This document shows, piece after piece, positions 1-7,108 of a stretch of DNA of 25,012 nt (the first letter of the stretch is position 1; every line of letters begins with the position of its first letter). Location of the stretch: assembly GCA_964445375.1 (NCBI GenBank), contig CAYUKO010000045.1, forward strand, positions 1 to 25,012. The letters are read 5' to 3'. A program made the position numbers and the translations under genes. Source of the stretch: COE1 sp964445375. Lineage in GTDB: Bacteria; Bacillota; Clostridia; Lachnospirales; Lachnospiraceae. The notes under the pieces were generated by a model. That model had not been told where the DNA came from. It made no database searches and saw only the letters and a program-made list of their open reading frames with translations.

Positions 1-680
1 AGAATTCTCCTTGGGTTTTCCATCAGCAGCTTCGCCGCATATCCCCAGGAAAGTGCCAAACCTCTTGCTTCGGGCGCCATAACTTCTGCCACAAATTCCC
101 CTAATACATTGGCAATCAGAACCTTTTTCCCAAGTCCAATGGAAAACCTGACAATTCCCTGCGCCAAATCTTCTCTTGTCGTTCTTCTATTCTCTAATTC
201 ACGCTCTACATCACGATATCTGACAATCGGTCCCGCAATCAACTGCGGGAATAATGTTACATACGTCAGAAGTGACAGAAGCTTCTTCTGCCGCTTTACC
301 GTTCCACGCCAGACATCGATGCAATAGCTTGTAATCTGAAACGTATAAAATGAAATACCAATAGGTAACGTATCGCTGAATCCCGAATATTTAAAATAAA
401 AAAGAGAAGCAAAAGGAATCAGAACAGATAGGACATAAAAAGTCCTTCCTGCAACTGATTCACGTCTCTTCTCCATAAAATAAGTAAAAATATACGCAAT
501 CACAACCTGCATAAGCATAAGGAATACATAAACAGGCTCTCCCCATGCATAGAACAGACAGGACATTACACAAAGAATCAGATTCTTCCATGTCATATCC
601 TGCTTATAGGATGCAATGCCATATAATGCTAATACAATCGGTAAAAAGAAATACAAAAACGTAATACTGGAAAAAAGCAT
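1..680 (-). CDS. MBOAT family O-acyltransferase (AlgI-like), partial, C-terminus beyond the window
   Basis: This is a membrane-bound O-acyltransferase, the class that passes acyl groups (typically acetyl) across the membrane to an extracytoplasmic polysaccharide. I translated 226 residues from the ATG at 680, which has an AGGAG site upstream. The N-terminus matches the complete AlgI-like protein at 3719-5134 in its key blocks: the FSSI start, FYAWGEPVY (about 43-51), LPIGISFYTFQ (105-115), FPQLIAGPIVR (144-154) and GLGKKVLIAN (182-191). The catalytic-His half of the protein lies off the left edge. It starts 26 bases after the lipoprotein stop, so the two form an operon. One oddity is that the last 20 or so residues (about 207-226) do not resemble the LQxYFDFSxYSDMA block expected there, so a truncation or rearrangement near the edge is possible. 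Family assignment is firm; substrate is unknown. Confidence 0.85.
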   Translation of the reverse strand, partial: MLFSSITFLYFFLPIVLALYGIASYKQDMTWKNLILCVMSCLFYAWGEPVYVFLMLMQVVIAYIFTYFMEKRRESVAGRTFYVLSVLIPFASLFYFKYSGFSDTLPIGISFYTFQITSYCIDVWRGTVKRQKKLLSLLTYVTLFPQLIAGPIVRYRDVERELENRRTTREDLAQGIVRFSIGLGKKVLIANVLGEFVAEVMAPEARGLALSWGYAAKLLMENPRRI

Positions 681-706
681 ACCGCTCTTTCTCCTTTATA
701 TTCATA

Positions 707-1303
707 TTAAATTGGATTCGTTTTCTCTAACGGCTCTGCTACTTTCATATTTCGGCTCTCAGCCGTCTTAACAGCTTCCTGGTAAACAAGGTCTGCGGTA
801 TCTGCCGGTGCCATGACAAAGAAAATGTCATTTCCAAATCGTCCTGCTATCTGCTTCTCAGCGGTCACGCATATCCATTTTGCCGGATTCACATTGTCCA
901 TCAGATTCTGCCTAATCTGGTCTACCTCTGCCCCTTCCTGCGTCCGGATGTACATTACAGAATAAGCTACGGAACCTATCATAGATTCCGAAAGAGAGAT
1001 TCCTTCTATCTGACTTACATCCGTCAGTCCCGTATGATAAGTAATGGTTTCCATATCCTGCAGATCAAGCTCGATTGTCATGATACTGGATGGAATCATA
1101 TCCTCTGGTATATTCGTATACATCTCGTCCAGAAATGCCGATACTTCCTCGGCATTTTCCAGATGAACCATTCCTTCCTCATCCATTGTCTGTGTCTGTA
1201 CTTCGTCCGCACTTCTATCGGTCTGATTCGTACTACCACATGCTGTCACCATTCCTGTAAGCATTGTAGTCATAAGCAGTAATGCTATTTTCTTCTTCAT
1301 CAT
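707..1303 (-). CDS. Lipoprotein, DUF4358-like, of an acyltransferase cluster
   Basis: This is a 198-residue predicted lipoprotein. A Lys-rich start and hydrophobic stretch lead to a lipobox (V-T-A-C, Cys22), followed by a polar Asp/Glu/Thr linker and one globular domain. I chose the ATG at 1303 because AGGAGG sits 9-14 bases upstream; an in-frame ATG at 1327 would place that site inside the gene. It resembles the DUF4358 lipoprotein at 3180-3704 in length, architecture and position before an MBOAT gene, but sequence similarity by eye is weak, so the family call is tentative. Function is unknown; the setting implies an accessory subunit on the outer membrane face for polymer O-acylation. It is the first gene of a minus-strand operon with the MBOAT at 680. 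Confidence 0.75.
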   Translation of the reverse strand: MMKKKIALLLMTTMLTGMVTACGSTNQTDRSADEVQTQTMDEEGMVHLENAEEVSAFLDEMYTNIPEDMIPSSIMTIELDLQDMETITYHTGLTDVSQIEGISLSESMIGSVAYSVMYIRTQEGAEVDQIRQNLMDNVNPAKWICVTAEKQIAGRFGNDIFFVMAPADTADLVYQEAVKTAESRNMKVAEPLEKTNPI

Positions 1304-1374
1304 TTTATCCCCTCCTGTTTTCATCATCTATATCTATCCACAGTATCTCACAAACATCATATTTTATACTTAAA

Positions 1375-1403
1375 ACTTTATCATATTCAGTCTCTAAACG
1401 CAA
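1375..1403 (-). promoter_or_regulatory. Candidate sigma-A promoter for the lipoprotein-MBOAT operon
   Basis: On the minus strand, TTGCGT (1398-1403) and TAAAGT (1375-1380) are separated by 17 bases, about 70 bases ahead of the lipoprotein start at 1303. The -35 box matches well and the -10 box moderately. This is a visual match only. Confidence 0.35.
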
Positions 1404-1503
1404 CTTAGCACGTATATTTTCACTACAGTTTGGAACAATAGAACTTGTAGAAAAACATGGTGCAGAAACCTACAATCACATTCTGCCCGGAAAGAGGTAT
1501 GAT

Positions 1504-1689
1504 ATGACACAATTATCCGAAAAAGAATTGTCTTCTCTTCATGACTTGTTATCCGAAGAGGAACTTCTTATTAAGAAATTTAAGATGCTTGCAGACCAGA
1601 CAACCGATCAGGAAATCAAGAACAAATTCGAAGAGATTTCCAAGAAACACCAGGGACACTTCAATACCCTGTATTCTCAGTTAAAATAA
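1504..1689 (+). CDS. Small CotF-like (ferritin-like fold) spore coat-type protein
   Basis: This is a 61-residue, almost wholly helical protein. Its pattern (MTQLSEKEL, then LLSEEELLIKKFKMLA, then KKHQGHFNTLYSQL) matches the short companion of the CotF/ferritin-like coat proteins that clostridia encode in pairs. I chose the ATG at 1504 because AGAGG lies six bases upstream and similarity to this family begins exactly there. The open frame extends further upstream, but that part looks like non-coding sequence (Ser/Phe-rich, no ribosome site). It lies 14 bases before the second coat-type gene, so the two are co-transcribed. No transmembrane or signal sequence is present. A sporulation role is inferred from family; ferroxidase-type metal ligands are not evident. 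Confidence 0.7.
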   Translation: MTQLSEKELSSLHDLLSEEELLIKKFKMLADQTTDQEIKNKFEEISKKHQGHFNTLYSQLK

Positions 1690-1703
1690 CAGGAGGTACA
1701 ACC

Positions 1704-1976
1704 ATGACAACTTCTAATTATTCCGAAAAAGAAATCCTTTCCGATGCCTTAAACAGCACAAAGGCAGCTACCAACAACTACAATTCCTTCTCAAACGAAT
1801 GCGTTCACGAGAATGTCCGTCAGGCAATGCTTCACTGTTTGGAGCAGGAACATGATATCCAGCAGGATCTATTTGAAATAATGCATGCAAAGGGTTATTA
1901 TCCTACACCTGCAGCAGATGAGAAAAAGATTCAGAATGCTATCCAGACCTTTTCTCAGTGTGCAAAGAGCTGTTAA
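1704..1976 (+). CDS. CotF family spore coat protein
   Basis: This is a 90-residue helical protein of the Coat_F type. An N-terminal helix (DALNSTKAATNNY) is followed by a second helix with the LEQEHDIQQDLFEIMHAKGYY block (about 46-66) that ends in the Tyr-Pro motif usual for these proteins, then a short C-terminal helix ending in two cysteines (Cys86 and Cys90). A strong AGGAGG site precedes the ATG by seven bases. It pairs with the 61-residue protein immediately upstream and is followed by a good terminator, so the two form a closed two-gene unit. The family is known from spore coats of Bacillus and Clostridia; a coat role here is inferred. The cysteines could support cross-linking. Confidence 0.8.
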   Translation: MTTSNYSEKEILSDALNSTKAATNNYNSFSNECVHENVRQAMLHCLEQEHDIQQDLFEIMHAKGYYPTPAADEKKIQNAIQTFSQCAKSC

Positions 1977-2002
1977 TGCTTAAGAGTCCATGGTATTTCC
2001 AT

Positions 2003-2030
2003 AAGGTGTCGCAACTGCGGCACCTTTTCT
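2003..2030 (+). terminator. Rho-independent terminator after the coat-protein pair
   Basis: A 10-bp stem (2003-2012 with 2017-2026, one G-U pair), an AACT loop and a T-rich tail follow the CotF-like stop codon by about 26 bases. Confidence 0.85.
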
Positions 2031-2075
2031 CTAAAAATAGTAAAAAAATTCCTTGTATTCTTATCTATAAGTACC

Positions 2076-2104
2076 TTGCTTACTATCTGGAATAATGCTA
2101 AAAT
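2076..2104 (+). promoter_or_regulatory. Sigma-A-type promoter of the SGNH-DUF4358-MBOAT-DHHW operon
   Basis: TTGCTT (2076-2081) and TAAAAT (2099-2104) are separated by exactly 17 bases. The predicted transcription start falls near 2111, inside an inverted repeat, giving a leader of about 40 bases before the ATG at 2151. Confidence 0.7.
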
Positions 2105-2123
2105 GTAACTATATTATGTTACA
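2104..2123. promoter_or_regulatory. Inverted repeat at the predicted transcription start (candidate operator)
   Basis: TGTAAC (2104-2109) and GTTACA (2118-2123) form a perfect 6-bp inverted repeat around an AT-only 8-base centre. It overlaps the last base of the -10 box and the expected +1, a position where a dimeric repressor would block transcription. The regulator is unknown, and a chance repeat in AT-rich DNA cannot be excluded. Confidence 0.4.
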
Positions 2124-2150
2124 CAAAGGACTAAAGGGGAGAAAATAATT

Positions 2151-3164
2151 ATGAGGAGAAAACTATTAAGAAAAGACTTACTTTCTGTCGGTATGATTCT
2201 TACACTTGTGGTCTCCAACTCTGCAATAACCTCTGTTTATGCGGCTCAGAATACAGCATTGCAGCAATCTATCCATGCAGAAGAAATACCGGAGGAAGTG
2301 ATTACCACAGAGTCTGGTGCAGAATTAGACACTTATGAAGTTTCCGAAGAAGAAATAGATGCATATTTTAACAATTCTGTCTTTGTTGGTGACTCTATTA
2401 TGCTTGGTTTCCGCAACTATTGTATGAAACAAAAAGATTCCTTTTTAAATCATATCCAATTTCTTGCTGCCGGAAGTTTTTCTGTCACCAATGCTTTATG
2501 GGATGTAACAGAAAAGAGTGTTCATCCAGTTTACAAAGGTCAAAAACGACAGATTTGGGAATCTATTTCCATGATGGAAACACCTAGAGTATTTCTGTTC
2601 TTTGGAATGAACGATTTGAACGTTTCAGGTTTAGAAGGAACCTGTGAAAAATATAAAGAATTAATCAGCAAAATCAAGGAAAAGAGTCCTGATGTTGAGA
2701 TACATATTATAAGCATGACCTATACTTTAAAAGATGCGGGAAAAGGAAAGCTGAATAACGATACCATTCGTGAATTCAATGATCTTTTAAAGGTTATGGC
2801 TTCTGAAAACGGTTGGGGCTATCTGGATATGGCTACTCCACTTTCCGATGAGAACGGTAATCTTACAGAGCAGTATTGTAGTGATGGTTTTGTACATCAA
2901 TCAAGAGCTGCTTATGATGTCTGGACAACAGTCATTCGTGATTATGCAAGAGCACAGCTTGATGGAACTACGGAATATCCTGCAGGTGATATCGAAACAG
3001 AAGAATCATCTGAAGTTTCAGAAACTTTGCCTGAAATCTTAATGGGAACTACCATCACTGACATGCAGACACCAACAACTGATTTTATCCAGGGAGACGT
3101 TTCCTATGAACCTCAATTCAGACTGTCTGCCGGATTTTCCACCGCTATCACTACTATAGAATAA
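2151..3164 (+). CDS. Secreted SGNH/GDSL-type hydrolase
   Basis: This is a 337-residue exported esterase-like protein. A basic N-terminus and hydrophobic segment (about 10-30) end in an AYAA-like signal-peptidase site near residue 32. An acidic linker (about 43-70) leads into an SGNH domain with block I FVGDS (catalytic Ser82), the GMND block (152-155, carrying the block III Asn) and the C-terminal DGFVH block (Asp245, His249) that completes the triad. A Thr/Glu-rich tail of about 65 residues follows. The family removes or transfers acyl groups on carbohydrates. As first gene of an operon with a DUF4358 lipoprotein, an MBOAT and a DHHW protein, it probably acts on an acylated surface polymer, either as esterase or transferase. 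The start follows AAGGGGAG. Substrate is unknown. Confidence 0.88.
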   Translation: MRRKLLRKDLLSVGMILTLVVSNSAITSVYAAQNTALQQSIHAEEIPEEVITTESGAELDTYEVSEEEIDAYFNNSVFVGDSIMLGFRNYCMKQKDSFLNHIQFLAAGSFSVTNALWDVTEKSVHPVYKGQKRQIWESISMMETPRVFLFFGMNDLNVSGLEGTCEKYKELISKIKEKSPDVEIHIISMTYTLKDAGKGKLNNDTIREFNDLLKVMASENGWGYLDMATPLSDENGNLTEQYCSDGFVHQSRAAYDVWTTVIRDYARAQLDGTTEYPAGDIETEESSEVSETLPEILMGTTITDMQTPTTDFIQGDVSYEPQFRLSAGFSTAITTIE

Positions 3165-3179
3165 TAAGGAGAACTGACC

Positions 3180-3704
3180 GTGAAAAAAATACGATTTGAA
3201 AAATACGCAATTATTTTGGCCGGTGCATTACTTTTAGGTGGTTGTTCCCAGTCTGCACCTGCTGAATCTACTTCTGCTGAGGTTTCCACAGAACAATCTG
3301 AAAGTAATCAAGTGGAAGCCAAATCCATTGCTGATATATACACAGAAATCGAAACATCTGTAGAACTTTACTCCCCATTCTGTTGGGATGATGATTATAT
3401 TTCCAACTATTATGGTATCGATGTTTCTACTTTGGATGAATATGTATTCTCTATCTCCGAGGATGCAACTTCTGCCGAATCAGTCATTATCATGAAAGCT
3501 AAGAATGCTTCTGACACTGCTGCTTTAAGCGATTGCCTGCAGATTGTTGTTGACGAGAAAAAGAACGAAATGGAGAACTATCTTCCTGAACAGTTTAAAA
3601 TTGTAGAGAAGAGTTCTGTACAGACAAAAGACAATTACGTTTGGCTTGTAATTTCTGAAAATGCAGATGCCATTACCAAGATTATTGAAGATGGCATACA
3701 GTAA
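3180..3704 (+). CDS. DUF4358 domain-containing lipoprotein
   Basis: This is a 174-residue lipoprotein that starts at a GTG, 15 bases after the SGNH stop, with AAGGAG ahead of it. A hydrophobic segment ends in the lipobox L-G-G-C (Cys22), followed by a Ser/Glu-rich linker and a single domain from about residue 45. The block YYGIDVSTLDEYVFSIS (near 77-93), the alternating-strand VIIMKAKN motif and the late DNYVWLVISENAD block are typical of DUF4358, a clostridial family with no assigned activity. It would sit on the outer membrane leaflet. Its place between an SGNH hydrolase and an MBOAT suggests an accessory or scaffolding part of the acylation machinery; this is inference from context. Confidence 0.85.
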   Translation: MKKIRFEKYAIILAGALLLGGCSQSAPAESTSAEVSTEQSESNQVEAKSIADIYTEIETSVELYSPFCWDDDYISNYYGIDVSTLDEYVFSISEDATSAESVIIMKAKNASDTAALSDCLQIVVDEKKNEMENYLPEQFKIVEKSSVQTKDNYVWLVISENADAITKIIEDGIQ

Positions 3705-3718
3705 TTCGGAGGATCATC

Positions 3719-5134
3719 ATGGTTTTTAGCAGTATTCCATTTTTGTTTTTCTTTTTACCATTATGTTTGATTTTATACTATGCAGTCCCATTTTCTTTGA
3801 AAAATGGGATTTTGCTTATTTTCAGTCTTATTTTTTATGCATGGGGAGAGCCCGTTTATATTCTACTTATGCTTTTTGCTACTTTGGTGGATTATACCAA
3901 TGGTCTGCTCATGGAACGTTTTGGTAATACAAAGTCCAAGCGCACTTTCTTCCTGTGCTGTTCTGTGATTATTAATCTCTCCGTTCTTGCATTTTTCAAG
4001 TACGCTGATTTTATCATCCTTAACATAAACGGACTTCTTGGCACAAATATTACACCTCTTGGTCTGGGATTACCTGTTGGTATCAGTTTCTTTACCTTCC
4101 AGACCATGAGTTATATTATTGATTTATATCGTGGCGAGGTAGAAACAGAGCATAACTATTTCACTTACCTTACTTATGTTTCCATGTTCCCTCAGCTGGT
4201 AGCCGGACCAATTGTTCGTTTCTCTGATATTGATGCAGAATTACATAAAAGACAGCTAAATCGCTCAGAAATCGAAACTGGTCTGCTTCGTTTCATGCAG
4301 GGACTCTTTAAGAAAGTGTTGATTGCCAATCAGGTCGGTGCTCTTTGGGAAGAGCTTCGTATTCTGGAAGCATCCCAGATTTCTGTTACTACAGCCTGGC
4401 TTGGTGCGGCATGCTTTACCTTACAGCTCTACTTCGATTTCAGTGCTTACAGTGATATGGCAATTGGTATGGGTTGGATGTTAGGTTTCCACTTTAATAA
4501 GAACTTTAACTATCCGCTTTCGTCTATTTCTGTAACAGATTTCTGGAGACGCTGGCATATATCACTTTCCACTTGGTTTCGTGACTATGTCTATATTCCA
4601 CTTGGTGGAAACAGAAAGGGTGTCGCAAAGCAGCTTCGCAACATGGCTATTGTATGGTTCTTAACAGGACTTTGGCACGGTGCAGCATGGAATTTCGTTT
4701 TATGGGGTGTCTATTATGGTGTTCTGCTTGCACTAGAGAAATTCGTCTGGGGCAAGGCACTTGCAAAGCTTCCACGCTTTTTCCAGCACTTGTATGCCAT
4801 TTTGATTGTTGTATTTGGATTTGTTATCTTTACCTTTGATGATATGACTGCTTTACAGTCTTACTTAAGCTCTATGTTTGCACTGGCAGGTAATTCCTTC
4901 TTTGGAACAGAATTCTTATGGTACATAGGAAATTATGGTGTTATTCTTCTTGCCGCATGTATCCTTGCTTTCCCGGTTTATCCGTGGCTAAAGGCTAAAG
5001 TTGCAAGACTTGGCAAGAAAGGTGCACTTACCGTTTCTACTGTTTCCATGGTTGGTTATATCGCATTATTCCTGCTTGCAACGGCATGCCTTGTAAATGA
5101 TACTTATAATCCGTTTCTTTATTTCCGGTTTTAA
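3719..5134 (+). CDS. MBOAT family O-acyltransferase (AlgI-like)
   Basis: This is a complete 471-residue polytopic acyltransferase. It has the family landmarks in order: FYAWGEPVY (39-47), LPVGISFFTFQ (118-128), FPQLVAGPIVRF (157-168), LQLYFDFSAYSDMAIG (235-250), FWRRWHISLSTWFRDYVYIPLGGNR (275-299, His280) and FLTGLWHGAAWNFVLWG (314-330). His320 corresponds to the essential WHG histidine of AlgI and DltB-like enzymes. The length fits AlgI. It should take acyl groups from a cytoplasmic donor and deliver them through the membrane to extracytoplasmic partners, here plausibly the downstream DHHW protein or the upstream SGNH hydrolase. It is third in a tightly spaced operon (14 bases from the previous stop, 13 to the next start), with GGAGG before the ATG. 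The polymer being acylated is not identifiable. Confidence 0.93.
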   Translation: MVFSSIPFLFFFLPLCLILYYAVPFSLKNGILLIFSLIFYAWGEPVYILLMLFATLVDYTNGLLMERFGNTKSKRTFFLCCSVIINLSVLAFFKYADFIILNINGLLGTNITPLGLGLPVGISFFTFQTMSYIIDLYRGEVETEHNYFTYLTYVSMFPQLVAGPIVRFSDIDAELHKRQLNRSEIETGLLRFMQGLFKKVLIANQVGALWEELRILEASQISVTTAWLGAACFTLQLYFDFSAYSDMAIGMGWMLGFHFNKNFNYPLSSISVTDFWRRWHISLSTWFRDYVYIPLGGNRKGVAKQLRNMAIVWFLTGLWHGAAWNFVLWGVYYGVLLALEKFVWGKALAKLPRFFQHLYAILIVVFGFVIFTFDDMTALQSYLSSMFALAGNSFFGTEFLWYIGNYGVILLAACILAFPVYPWLKAKVARLGKKGALTVSTVSMVGYIALFLLATACLVNDTYNPFLYFRF

Positions 5135-5147
5135 GAGGTGACAACAT

Positions 5148-6281
5148 ATGATACAAAATAATAAGCTTCGTACCTTAACAGCCGGACTGCTTACAGGTGG
5201 TGTTCTGGTACTATCGGTTACCTTCCTGCTGTCACCAAAGCAGGAATTCTCTGAGAATGAGAACCGCTATCTTGCAAAATTCCCTACCATTGCATGGGAG
5301 GATATCAAGAGCGGACAATATATGGAGGATTTAAGTTCCTGGCTCTCTGATCACTTTCCATTCCGTAATTTCTTTATGGGATTAAAGGCTGATACAGAGA
5401 TTGCCCTTGGAAAAAAAGAAATTAATAACGTTTATATTGCAGAGAATGATTATCTGATTGAAGTCTATGAAGCACCTGCCAATACAGAGCGCATTGCAGA
5501 TACCTTTCATAAATTCTATGAAAAAATCGACACGGACCAAATCGATACAAAGCTTATGCTTATTCCTACTGCAAGCGATATCTATGCCGATTACCTTCCA
5601 AGCTTTGCTCCTGCTGGCAATCAGATGGATACCGCCAATCTCATCTATGAGAAATCCGGCATTCCAGCTATCGATTGCAGCAGTTTCTTAGCTGATGCCG
5701 TTGGTACAGGGCAGCTTTATTATCGCACAGATCATCATTGGACTACTTTCGGTGCTTATCAGGGATATCTTGCATATTGTGAGGCGAAAGGACATACTCC
5801 TGTCAGCTTGGATGACCTACAGGCTGATACTGTGACTGACGAATTCTATGGAACGATTTATTCCAAGGTAAATGATTACAGTCATCAGGGAGATTCCATT
5901 ACGCTTTATACAAACCAGAATGCTTCCTTGACTGTAAACTATACCGATACCGGTGAAATTACGGATTCTCTTTACAACTTGGATTATGTAGATAAAAAGG
6001 ATAAGTATTCTCTTTTCCTTAACAATCTTCATACCCTGATAGAGATTACCAATACTTACGCCGAGTCAGACCGAGAGCTTGTGCTAATCAAGGACAGCTA
6101 TGCCAATTGCATGGTTCCCTTCCTCACACAGCATTATAAGAAGATTTATGTATTTGATACCAGATACTATAAAGAAGGCCCTTCCTCCTTTATAGAGGAA
6201 CATCCGGGCATAACCGATGTACTGCTTCTATACAACATGAATACACTAGATACCGATTCCGGTATTCGCGGAATCTATTAA
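5148..6281 (+). CDS. DHHW family protein (AlgJ/AlgX-like partner of the MBOAT)
   Basis: This is a 377-residue protein with one N-terminal membrane anchor (about 10-28) and the rest predicted outside. It carries the DHHW-family signatures: EFSENENRYLAKFP (33-46), the name-giving DHHW (195-198) followed by TTFGAYQGY, and KDSYAN (315-320), which supplies the serine of an SGNH-like active site. The related AlgJ and AlgX proteins pass acetyl groups received from AlgI to the polysaccharide. Last of four co-directional genes, starting 13 bases after the MBOAT stop, it is the likely terminal transferase of this pathway. A hairpin with a T6 tail follows within about 50 bases. Family is certain; transferase rather than esterase activity is inferred. 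Confidence 0.9.
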   Translation: MIQNNKLRTLTAGLLTGGVLVLSVTFLLSPKQEFSENENRYLAKFPTIAWEDIKSGQYMEDLSSWLSDHFPFRNFFMGLKADTEIALGKKEINNVYIAENDYLIEVYEAPANTERIADTFHKFYEKIDTDQIDTKLMLIPTASDIYADYLPSFAPAGNQMDTANLIYEKSGIPAIDCSSFLADAVGTGQLYYRTDHHWTTFGAYQGYLAYCEAKGHTPVSLDDLQADTVTDEFYGTIYSKVNDYSHQGDSITLYTNQNASLTVNYTDTGEITDSLYNLDYVDKKDKYSLFLNNLHTLIEITNTYAESDRELVLIKDSYANCMVPFLTQHYKKIYVFDTRYYKEGPSSFIEEHPGITDVLLLYNMNTLDTDSGIRGIY

Positions 6282-6331
6282 ATATGGCGTTAAAAAGCCC
6301 TCTGCGCGCAAGCAGTCCCTAGCTAATAATC

Positions 6332-6373
6332 GAGATAAATATCTTGGTTGTTCAAGATACCTATCTCTTTTTT
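6332..6373 (+). terminator. Terminator-like hairpin after the DHHW gene
   Basis: A two-part stem (6332-6337 with 6362-6367 and 6340-6346 with 6353-6359) has a 6-base loop and a run of six T. It lies about 50 bases after the DHHW stop. Its descending arm (6353-6359) is also part of the long-range pairing with 6441-6454, so the local and long-range structures exclude each other. Confidence 0.7.
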
Positions 6374-6377
6374 CGAG

Positions 6378-6425
6378 AAAAGGTGCCTTTTCACTTCAGA
6401 TAATAAGATACTGAGGCACCTTTTT
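6378..6425. terminator. Bidirectional terminator hairpin at the palindrome centre
   Basis: An 11-bp stem (6378-6388 with 6414-6424) has an A run on one side and a T run on the other, so it can terminate transcription from the plus-strand operon and from the minus-strand deacylase gene that ends at 6550. The loop is 25 bases, with a small extra TCAG/CTGA helix. Confidence 0.65.
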
Positions 6426-6549
6426 ATCATCTTATAAGACGGTATCTTGAACAAATTAAGGTATTGTTCGATTATTAGCACGCCACGCCCGAAGCCACTG
6501 CTTTCGCGCAGAGGGCTTTTATTCCACGTTTTGAACGAATATCGTTCAT

Positions 6550-7095
6550 TTATACTTCACCTGTTAAATGTACGGTTATCATTTCATGATGTACTGCTGG
6601 CAGAAACTTTTCCCAGATATCACTTTCTTTCAGCTTTAAGCTAGAGGTATTGATACATGGGTGACAGCCAAGGTACTCCCCTTCTAAAACATCCTCATCT
6701 ACGAGCAGTTGTACTCTGTTCTCTTTATCATTCATTAATCCCATGATACTAACAGAGCCAGGTGTTAAACCTAACAACTCTTCCATATCCTCTGGTGAGC
6801 CAAAGGACAGCCTTGCACTGTTAATCTGTGATGATAGTTCTTTGGTCTTAAATGGCTTATCTCCCGGCATCATCAGAAGATAATAATTCGTCTTCTGACG
6901 ATTGCATAGAAACAGATTCTTGCAAATCGTTACATCCAAAATAGCATCAATCTCATTACATGCCTCCATGGTATCTGCTTTTTCGTGATCTGTTCTTAGA
7001 TATTCTATTCCAAGAGAATCCAACAAATCATAAACCCGGATTTCCTTTTCTAATCTGCCTTCTGTATTCTTTGGTCTTCCCTTATATAATTCCAT
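6550..7095 (-). CDS. Prolyl-tRNA deacylase/editing protein of the YbaK-PrdX family
   Basis: This is a 181-residue soluble protein of the YbaK/ProX editing superfamily, which hydrolyses mischarged aminoacyl-tRNA (typically Ala-tRNA(Pro)). The PrdX-type pattern is clear: a conserved Lys-Asn-Leu-Phe-Leu block (59-63), YYLLMMPGDK (71-80), a LSFGS block (96-100) then GSVSIMGLMND (113-123), and GCHPCINTSSLKL (143-155) near the end. I chose the ATG at 7095 because AGGAG (plus-strand 7103-7107) lies eight bases upstream; a TTG at 7110 would swallow that site. It is a single-gene unit between terminators. The leader contains competing hairpins, suggesting control. Specificity for Ala-tRNA(Pro) is inferred from the family. 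Confidence 0.88.
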   Translation of the reverse strand: MELYKGRPKNTEGRLEKEIRVYDLLDSLGIEYLRTDHEKADTMEACNEIDAILDVTICKNLFLCNRQKTNYYLLMMPGDKPFKTKELSSQINSARLSFGSPEDMEELLGLTPGSVSIMGLMNDKENRVQLLVDEDVLEGEYLGCHPCINTSSLKLKESDIWEKFLPAVHHEMITVHLTGEV

Positions 7096-7108
7096 ATCCT
7101 TTCTCCTC

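Larger units (their letters stand above)
6293..6520. repeat. Large nested palindrome of five co-axial inverted repeats (MITE-like or structured RNA)
   Basis: Five pairs of arms nest perfectly inside one another: 6293-6308 with 6505-6520 (16 bp), 6310-6316 with 6497-6503 (7 bp, after one mismatch), 6322-6333 with 6468-6479 (12 bp), 6348-6361 with 6441-6454 (14 bp) and 6378-6388 with 6414-6424 (11 bp). All are perfect within the arm. The total span is 228 bases, with no credible ORF inside. It lies between two convergent genes and contains two local terminator-like hairpins. It is bounded by a TA dinucleotide on each side (6291-6292 and 6520-6521), weakly consistent with TA-targeting transposition. 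I cannot tell a non-autonomous mobile element from an elaborate bidirectional terminator or a structured RNA. Confidence 0.75.

Noticed and set aside
1440..1470. Possible promoter TTGTAG/TACAAT ahead of the coat genes
   Set aside because: The spacing is 20 bases, too long for sigma-A, and I saw no convincing sporulation-sigma pattern.
1282..1503. N-terminal extension of the first coat-type protein from an ATG at 1282
   Set aside because: It overlaps the divergent lipoprotein start and promoter, has Ser/Phe-rich non-coding character, and a good ribosome site marks the start at 1504.
6282..6549. CRISPR-like or tandem repeat array in the palindromic region
   Set aside because: The repeats are inverted and nested, not direct and evenly spaced; no repeat-spacer unit is present.
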